NCBI GenBank assembly: GCA_013362295.1
Contig: JABFWJ010000171.1
Coordinates: 1 to 10,951, forward strand
Reading direction: 5' to 3'
Length of the DNA: 10,951 nt
Origin: Thermoleophilia bacterium
Lineage (GTDB): Bacteria; Actinomycetota; Thermoleophilia; Gaiellales; Gaiellaceae
The notes below the pieces were generated by a model. The model was not told the DNA's origin and searched no databases. It saw nothing but the letters and a program-made list of their open reading frames with translations. Positions 6,142 through 10,951 of this stretch are shown here, in pieces. Made by a program: the position numbers and the translations under genes. Numbering within the stretch: the stretch's first letter is position 1; each line of letters starts with the position of its first letter.

Positions 6142-6173
6142 CGTGGGAGCCGGTGACGGCCCCGGCTCCCACG
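6142..6173 (+). terminator. 12-bp perfect hairpin between the two Asp-box genes
   Basis: CGTGGGAGCCGG (6142-6153) and CCGGCTCCCACG (6162-6173) are exact reverse complements around an 8-base loop, 21 bases after the first gene's stop. No T-run follows. It could be a U-less terminator, a partial attenuator that lowers downstream expression, or an mRNA-stabilising structure between cotranscribed genes. Confidence 0.5.
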
Positions 6174-6197
6174 GCTCATCTGCGGAACTTCGATTGC

Positions 6198-6206
6198 AGG
6201 AGGGGG
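6198..6206 (+). promoter_or_regulatory. Ribosome-binding site that supports a TTG start
   Basis: AGGAGGGGG lies 7 bases before the TTG at 6214. The signal-peptide sequence begins right after that codon, and no ATG or GTG in frame has a comparable site. The TTG is therefore taken as the start of the second Asp-box gene. Confidence 0.65.
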
Positions 6207-6213
6207 ACATTCC

Positions 6214-9156
6214 TTGATCGCCTACCACCCGATCCGCCGCACCTCGCGCGCCCGCCTGAGCCTTGCCGGGATCGGCGCGCTCGCAGCGGCGCTCGCGCTC
6301 CTCGTCCCGCTGACGTCGTCGACCGCGGCGACGCCGGGCTCCGGGACGATCTCGGACGCCAACCCGTCGCTCGTCTGGAGCGGCACGCTGATGGCGCCGA
6401 ACGTCAACGGCTGCAAAGGCCCGAGCGATACCAACTGCGACCTCTACCGGCTGACGGTGCAACCGTCCGCCTCCTCGTTCATGGTGCGGATCAAGCTCAA
6501 GCCTGCGGGCGACTGGGATCTCTCGGTCTTCGGCCCGGACGGTGGGTTGATCGGGAGCTCGGGCAACGGGCCCGGGCAGATGGAGTTCGTGACGCTCGTC
6601 AATCCGGCCGCCGGGACGTACACCGTCGCGGCCGCGCCCTTCGCCCCCGCCGTCGGCACTGACGGCAACAGCTACACCGCCGGCGCCGATCTCGTTCCAC
6701 TCACCGCGCCGACGCAGCCGCCGGCCGGCAGCGATCCGCTGACGTTCCAGAACGACCCGGCCCCGAACGGGCTCGGCGGCGACGCGGGCGAACCGTCGAT
6801 CGGCGCCGACTGGAAGACCGGCAACTCGATGTTCCAGGCCGGCCTGCAGACGCTGCGCGTCGGGTGGGACGACAGCGTCTCGCCCGCGCGCTCGACGTGG
6901 ACGGACGTCAGCTTCCCGCAGACGTCGGTCGTCTCGCTCGACCCGATCGGCTGGATCGACCAGCGGACGAGCCGGTGGTTCAGCTCCCAGCTCTCCGGCA
7001 CGACGAGCCTCGCCGCGTCCACCGACGACGACGGCAGCACGTGGCTCCCGAGTGAGGGCGGCCCGTTGAACGGCGGCGTCGACCACCAGACGTTCGGTGG
7101 CGGGCCGTACGCGCCGCCCCTGACGCGAGACCCCAACGGGCTCCTCTATCCGGACGCGGTGTACTACTGCTCGCAGGACCTCGTCGCCGCGCTGTGCGCG
7201 CGGAGCGACGACGGCGGCACGACCTTTGCACCCGCCGTGCCGATCTACACCGACCAGTGCGGCGGGCTCCACGGCCACGTCCAGGTCGCGCCCGACGGGT
7301 CGGTCTACGTCCCGAACCGCAACTGCAACGGCGCGCAGGGCGTCGTCGTTTCGGAGGACAACGGGCTCACCTGGCAGGTGCGCACGGTGCCGGGCTCGTT
7401 CAACGGCGACTGGGATCCCTCGGTCGGCATCGGCGCGGACAACACCGTCTACTTCGGCTGGGGTGACGGCGACGGCCATCCGAAGATCGCGGTCTCCCAC
7501 GACCACGGACGCACGTGGACGAACGTCCGCGACGTCGGCCTGCCGTTCAACATCCAGCACACCGCCTTCTCGGCCGTCGTCGCCGGCGACGGCGATCGCG
7601 CCGCGTTCGCGTTCCTCGGCTCGTCCGAGCCGTCGGCGGGGGCATTCGGCGACAACCCGAGCTGGCCGGGCGTCTGGCATCTCTACGTGGCCGAGACCTT
7701 CGACGGCGGCAACACGTGGACGACCGTCGACGCCACGCCGAACGATCCCGTCCAGCGCGGGACGATCTGCGGCGGCGGAACACTCGGCTGCGGGAACGGG
7801 ACGCGCAACCTGCTGGACTTCATGGGCATCACCGTCGACAAGCAGGGCCGCGTGCTCGTCGGGTACGCAGACGGCTGCGTCGACTCCTGCGCGATCGCCG
7901 GACCGAACAGCTTCACGTCGCTCGCCACGATCGCGCGGCAGGTGAACGGGAAGCGGCTCTTCGCGAAGTTCGACGTGCTCGCCGCGCCTTCGGCGCCGAA
8001 CCTCTCCGGCAAGGCGGCCGGCTCGGCGAACATCCTCAACTGGGCCGCGCCCGACGACCACGGCTCACCGATCACGAGCTACAACGTCTCGCGCAGGGCT
8101 CCGGGCGGGACGAGCTTCACGCTGCTCGCGACCGTCCCGGGCGGCACCACGTCGTACACCGACTCCGCGATCACGCCGGGACAGGCGTACACGTACCACG
8201 TGACGGCGGTGAACGCGATCGGCGAGTCCGCCCCGTCGAACGACGTCAGCCCGGCGCCCGCCGGGCCGGCACCGGACCCGTGCGTCGCTCCCGGTCTCCA
8301 GGTGCTGTCGGACGGCACGGGCGACGAGCTCACGAACGAGCCGTCGCGGGACATCCAGTGGGTCTCGGTCACGGAGCCGACGTCGATCGGCCTGGGCAAC
8401 CTCGAGTTCATCATCAAGGTCGCCGACCTCTCGAAGCCGGCCGCGAACACGTCCTGGCCGTTGCAGTTCAAGACGGCGGACGGCGCAGACCACTGGGTGA
8501 AGATGGAGACGGACGCGCTCGGCAACGTCACGTTCGGCTACGGGGACGGGACCAGCCCGACGAGCCCGCTCACGACGACGAAGCCGGCCGACGCCCACAG
8601 CGCCTTCACGCCCGACGGCCAGATCAAGATCGTCGTGGCGCGGAGCGCCTTCGGGATCAAACCGGGCGACACGCTCAGCTCGTTCCTGATCCGCGTCACC
8701 GTCCGCGGCGGCGCCGTCAACCTGACGCCCGACAACGCGCCGAACAGCCTGGCGCCCACGGGGCAGTACGTCGTCAAGGGCAACGAGAACTGCACCGTCC
8801 CGCAGCCCGACCTCGCGGTGTCGCCGAGCGACGTCGGCCTCACCGGGCTCAAGGGCTCCGGCAACGACCAGGTGCTCGCAGTTCTCGTGCACAACGTCGG
8901 CACGGCGACCGCGTCGAACATCAAGGTGCGGTTCTCAGTCGACGGCAGCGCGGTCGCGGCCGACCAGACCATCGGCCAGATCGCGGCCGGCGGCACGGGG
9001 CGCGCGTTTGCCGTGTGGAACACGCGCGGTCAGAACGGGACGCACACGGTGACCGTCACCGTGGATCCGGCGAACGCGATCGTCGAGAAGAACGAGAGCA
9101 ACAACACGGCCTCGCGGACGGCACTCGTGCAGGGCGGGAAGGTGGCGCTGCAGTAG
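6214..9156 (+). CDS. Secreted Asp-box propeller protein with FN3 and CARDB modules, 980 aa
   Basis: This is an exported multidomain protein, paralogous to its upstream neighbour; the substrate is unknown. A signal peptide covers about residues 1-39 (basic RRTSRAR, hydrophobic core, cleavage near STAA). Residues 45-165 are PPC-like (DWDLSVFGPDG, NPAAGTYTV). The propeller (about 190-590) has Asp boxes at 269 (STDDDGSTW), 331 (SDDGGTTF), 380 (SEDNGLTW), 428 (SHDHGRTW) and 495 (TFDGGNTW). It ends with ICGGGTLGC (518-526), RNLLDFMGI and GRVLVGYADGC. A fibronectin type III domain follows (591-685), then a beta domain starting DGTGDEL (700) with KVADLS (735-740). A C-terminal CARDB-like domain (864-970) has HNVGTATA and EKNESNNTAS. 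Adhesion or polysaccharide binding is plausible, and enzymatic activity is unproven. The TTG start has a good ribosome-binding site 7 bases upstream. Confidence 0.87.
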   Translation: MIAYHPIRRTSRARLSLAGIGALAAALALLVPLTSSTAATPGSGTISDANPSLVWSGTLMAPNVNGCKGPSDTNCDLYRLTVQPSASSFMVRIKLKPAGDWDLSVFGPDGGLIGSSGNGPGQMEFVTLVNPAAGTYTVAAAPFAPAVGTDGNSYTAGADLVPLTAPTQPPAGSDPLTFQNDPAPNGLGGDAGEPSIGADWKTGNSMFQAGLQTLRVGWDDSVSPARSTWTDVSFPQTSVVSLDPIGWIDQRTSRWFSSQLSGTTSLAASTDDDGSTWLPSEGGPLNGGVDHQTFGGGPYAPPLTRDPNGLLYPDAVYYCSQDLVAALCARSDDGGTTFAPAVPIYTDQCGGLHGHVQVAPDGSVYVPNRNCNGAQGVVVSEDNGLTWQVRTVPGSFNGDWDPSVGIGADNTVYFGWGDGDGHPKIAVSHDHGRTWTNVRDVGLPFNIQHTAFSAVVAGDGDRAAFAFLGSSEPSAGAFGDNPSWPGVWHLYVAETFDGGNTWTTVDATPNDPVQRGTICGGGTLGCGNGTRNLLDFMGITVDKQGRVLVGYADGCVDSCAIAGPNSFTSLATIARQVNGKRLFAKFDVLAAPSAPNLSGKAAGSANILNWAAPDDHGSPITSYNVSRRAPGGTSFTLLATVPGGTTSYTDSAITPGQAYTYHVTAVNAIGESAPSNDVSPAPAGPAPDPCVAPGLQVLSDGTGDELTNEPSRDIQWVSVTEPTSIGLGNLEFIIKVADLSKPAANTSWPLQFKTADGADHWVKMETDALGNVTFGYGDGTSPTSPLTTTKPADAHSAFTPDGQIKIVVARSAFGIKPGDTLSSFLIRVTVRGGAVNLTPDNAPNSLAPTGQYVVKGNENCTVPQPDLAVSPSDVGLTGLKGSGNDQVLAVLVHNVGTATASNIKVRFSVDGSAVAADQTIGQIAAGGTGRAFAVWNTRGQNGTHTVTVTVDPANAIVEKNESNNTASRTALVQGGKVALQ

Positions 9157-9585
9157 ATGTCATGGAAGCGGCTGATCGCGGCCGCGGCGCTCGTTTGCGC
9201 CGCGGCCGCCGCCTCCGCTCTCGTGCTCGGGGCCACGGGCCGGGCCGAGGCCGTCGGGCTGCCTTCGTGCGTGCACCTGCACGGCCGCGCGGCGCTGCCC
9301 ACCTCGCTCGCGCGCTTCCCGCTTCCGCGCGGCTCGGTCCTCGACCGGAAGCGCGACGAGTACGGCTACGCGATCTACAGCGGCTACGTGCCGGGCGCGA
9401 TCAACCCCGTGCGCGACTTCCTCGTCAGCCGCCTCCCGGAGGCGGGGTACCGGCTCGGTGCGGGCGACGCGGAGAGCGCCGAAGCCGAGGCGGCCTACGC
9501 CGGCCACGGCGTGCGGGGCCGCTGGAAGGTGCGCGCCGTGTACGGCTGCCCCGGCGCGCTCACGATCCAGCTCGCGGTGCGCTGA
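9157..9585 (+). CDS. Small secreted protein of unknown function (142 aa)
   Basis: I cannot name a family. The protein starts MSWKRLIAAAALV with an Ala-rich hydrophobic signal segment (about residues 5-27) and a likely cleavage after AEA (residue 32). No proper lipobox precedes C14, so a soluble secreted product is more likely than a lipoprotein. The mature part, about 110 residues, holds two cysteines (C38, C131) that could pair. It has the pattern RFPLPRGSVL, then GYVPGAINPVRDFLVSRLPEAGY, then RLGAGDAESAEAEAAYAGHG, then GRWKVRAVYGCPGALTIQL. I recall similar uncharacterised actinobacterial proteins, but give no function. Its ATG directly follows the TAG of the large Asp-box gene with no spacer, so the two are surely cotranscribed and probably translationally coupled. 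GGAAGG inside the upstream gene is the only candidate ribosome-binding site. Confidence 0.75.
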   Translation: MSWKRLIAAAALVCAAAAASALVLGATGRAEAVGLPSCVHLHGRAALPTSLARFPLPRGSVLDRKRDEYGYAIYSGYVPGAINPVRDFLVSRLPEAGYRLGAGDAESAEAEAAYAGHGVRGRWKVRAVYGCPGALTIQLAVR

Positions 9586-9598
9586 CTCGGCGCGCTGA

Positions 9599-10081
9599 CT
9601 AGGCGAGCGCGAAGCTGCGGCGCTTCGACCAGCGCCCGGTCGCCTCGTCCTCCTCGATCAGCGACACCTCGCGCGCCCGCGACGCGATCGGCAGCTGCAC
9701 GTTCACGTCGATCGGCACCTCGCTGACCGTGAGGTGCGGGATCGGCTCGTCGAACAACCCCCCGTACGGCGGGTATTCCGGCCAGCGCTCGGCGACGGCC
9801 GCCGTCAGGTCGACGAAGCGCAGCGAGGGCTCCGGGTGCAGCCAGACGATGCCGTCGTCGAAGCGCTCGACGCGGTCGAGCGAGAAGTCGAAGGCCGGGA
9901 AGCGCGCGAAGAGCCCCGTCAGGCCGTCTTCGTCGACGGCCTCGGCATCTGCGAACGGGAAGAGGATCGTGACGTGCGCAGGAACTCCCAGCGCCGCGGA
10001 GCGGTCGTGCTGGAGGCGGAGGGCGCCGACGGCCGGCTCGGCTTCGGGAACTTCGACGATCAGGGCGGTGCGCCGTGGCAT
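9599..10081 (-). CDS. 2'-5' RNA ligase / 2H phosphoesterase family protein
   Basis: This 160-residue protein belongs to the 2H phosphoesterase superfamily (LigT/2'-5' RNA ligase group), whose members cleave or join 2'-5' or cyclic phosphodiester bonds in RNA or nucleotides. Both catalytic HxT motifs are present: HVT at residues 36-38 (PAHVTILFPF) and HLT at 116-118 (IPHLTVSE). The spacing and length fit the family. The substrate here is unknown. The reading frame stays open to 10291, but the family begins with a strand like ALIVEVPEAE, so the ATG at 10081 is chosen. No ribosome-binding site precedes it, which suggests a leaderless message. It converges on the secreted trio with 13 bases between stop codons and no visible terminator. 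It diverges from a lipid kinase gene whose ATG overlaps its own. Confidence 0.86.
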   Translation of the reverse strand: MPRRTALIVEVPEAEPAVGALRLQHDRSAALGVPAHVTILFPFADAEAVDEDGLTGLFARFPAFDFSLDRVERFDDGIVWLHPEPSLRFVDLTAAVAERWPEYPPYGGLFDEPIPHLTVSEVPIDVNVQLPIASRAREVSLIEEDEATGRWSKRRSFALA

Positions 10082-10951
10082 GCTCGGGAGGGTGAAGCGC
10101 GCGCTCCTGATCGTCAACCCGTACTCGACGCACGTCACGGGCCGGAGGGTCAGCGAGGTCGCGCGCGTACTCGGCGAGCGGACGGTCGTGACCACGCAGT
10201 TCACGCAGGGGCCCGGGCACGCGACCGATCTCGCGGCCGAAGGCTCGGCGGCGGACGTCGACGCGATCGTCGTCTTCTCCGGCGACGGCACCTACAACGA
10301 GGCGCTGAACGGCGCCGAGGGCAGCACGCCCTTCGGGTTCCTTCCCGGCGGCGGCACGAGCGTGTTTCCACGCGCGCTCGGGCTCCCGCGTGATCCCGTC
10401 GCCGCTGCGCGGGCGGTCGCGGCCGCAGTTGCCGAGGGGCGGTCGCGGCGCATCTCGCTCGGCGCGGTCAACGGCCGCCGCTTCAGCTTCTCGGCCGGGC
10501 TCGGCTTCGACGGCGAGGCAGTGCGGCGCCTCGACGCGCTCGGCCGCGGCCCGGAGGGCGCACGCCCCGGCGACGCGGCGTTCATCCGGATGATCGTGAA
10601 GATGCTCGTCGAGCGGCGCGCGCGCTGGGAGCCGCAGCTCGAGATCGAGGGTGTCGGCCGCGCGGCGTTCGTGCTCGTCGCGAACTGCGATCCGTACTCG
10701 TACGCGGGCTCGGTGCCGCTTCGGGTCGCGCCCGACGCGCGCTTCGAGGACGGGCTGGACTTCGCGGCGCCGAGGCGCGTGCGGCCGCGGGACGTGCCGT
10801 GGCTCGTGACGGCGATCGTCCGCGGCAACCGCCACGACCCGCGCGTCCTGCGCGGCCACGATCTCGACCGGATCGTCGTGCGCTGCGACCGGCCGATGCC
10901 GTTGCAGTCGGATGGGGAGGACCTCGGCGACGTCGAGCAGGCGGTCTGCGA
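10080..10951 (+). CDS. Diacylglycerol kinase family lipid kinase (3' end cut by window)
   Basis: This is an ATP-dependent lipid kinase of the DAGK catalytic-domain family (DgkB/YegS-like), expected to phosphorylate diacylglycerol or a related lipid at the membrane. About 290 residues are visible, and the frame is still open at 10951. Key motifs are KRALLIVNPYS at the start, FSGDGTYNEALNG (about residues 66-78, nucleotide-binding loop, with Ser in place of the usual first Gly), FLPGGGTSVFPRALGLP (about 87-103), SAGLGFDGEAVRR, and PLQSDGEDLGDVEQAV near the cut end. The family is usually about 300 residues, so little is missing. The start is uncertain: the ATG at 10080 has no good ribosome-binding site and may be leaderless, while GGGAGG directly abuts an in-frame GTG at 10092, too close to be ideal. 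The gene is divergent from the 2H phosphoesterase gene. Confidence 0.88.
   Translation, partial: MLGRVKRALLIVNPYSTHVTGRRVSEVARVLGERTVVTTQFTQGPGHATDLAAEGSAADVDAIVVFSGDGTYNEALNGAEGSTPFGFLPGGGTSVFPRALGLPRDPVAAARAVAAAVAEGRSRRISLGAVNGRRFSFSAGLGFDGEAVRRLDALGRGPEGARPGDAAFIRMIVKMLVERRARWEPQLEIEGVGRAAFVLVANCDPYSYAGSVPLRVAPDARFEDGLDFAAPRRVRPRDVPWLVTAIVRGNRHDPRVLRGHDLDRIVVRCDRPMPLQSDGEDLGDVEQAVC

Noticed and set aside
5872..8061. Long 729-codon open frame on the minus strand
   Set aside because: It is antisense to the two Asp-box genes, with biased low-complexity composition and no domain. The plus-strand frame has clear domains and a signal peptide.
3520..9156. Assigning the Asp-box proteins as true sialidases (neuraminidases)
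   Set aside because: Asp boxes occur in many non-sialidase propellers, and I could not see the arginine triad, Tyr/Glu pair or FRIP motif of real sialidases.
9157..9585. Lipoprotein call for the small secreted protein
   Set aside because: C14 is preceded by Ala-Leu-Val, which does not fit the lipobox (small residue just before Cys), and a good Ala-x-Ala cleavage site lies further on.
7515..9602. 695-codon plus-strand open frame overlapping the second Asp-box gene and the small secreted gene
   Set aside because: Its translation is Arg-rich and domainless, and runs across two well-supported genes in another frame.
9495..10859. 454-codon minus-strand frame across the phosphoesterase and kinase genes
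   Set aside because: It is antisense to the lipid kinase and out of frame with the phosphoesterase. Both of those have intact signature motifs.

Overview
The window is GC-rich DNA with strong G/C preference at third codon positions, and with GTG and TTG starts beside ATG. Together with the gene content this suggests a high-GC actinobacterium. A deep-branching group such as Thermoleophilia is my guess from protein style, not something the sequence proves.

Layout. Positions 1-483 hold a strong hairpin at the left edge, a 44-codon minus-strand ORF for a small membrane or secreted peptide with three cysteines, and about 300 bp with no convincing gene. Positions 484-2756 (minus strand) carry a tightly overlapping operon, paaA-paaB-paaC-paaD, encoding the 1,2-phenylacetyl-CoA epoxidase subunits and the PaaD maturation factor. 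paaE, the reductase gene, is not next to them. Divergent from it is a TetR-family regulator (2793-3368), very likely the PaaR-type repressor; the short gap holds an imperfect palindrome that overlaps the paaA ribosome-binding site and probable transcription start.

Positions 3369-3519 form an A/T-richer leader with several inverted repeats, some of them mutually exclusive. It precedes a plus-strand run of three exported proteins. Two are large paralogous Asp-box (BNR/sialidase-fold) proteins of 866 and 980 residues; the third is a 142-residue secreted protein that begins on the base after the second gene's stop codon. A 12-bp perfect hairpin separates the two large genes. The two proteins share a domain plan: signal peptide, PPC-like beta domain, Asp-box propeller ending in a cysteine motif, and a C-terminal beta domain. 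The second adds fibronectin III and CARDB modules. Their substrate is unknown. This secreted trio is the least explained part of the window.

The right end holds a minus-strand 2'-5' RNA ligase/2H phosphoesterase gene, convergent with the secreted trio, and a divergent lipid (diacylglycerol-type) kinase gene cut by the window edge. The start codons of these two genes can overlap in one CATG.

How the genes work together: PaaA, PaaB, PaaC and PaaD form one catabolic step, in which phenylacetyl-CoA is epoxidised under control of the neighbouring TetR protein. The secreted trio is probably one transcription unit acting outside the cell. No link between trio and paa operon is visible beyond adjacency. 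I saw no tRNA, rRNA, insertion sequence, CRISPR array or attachment site.
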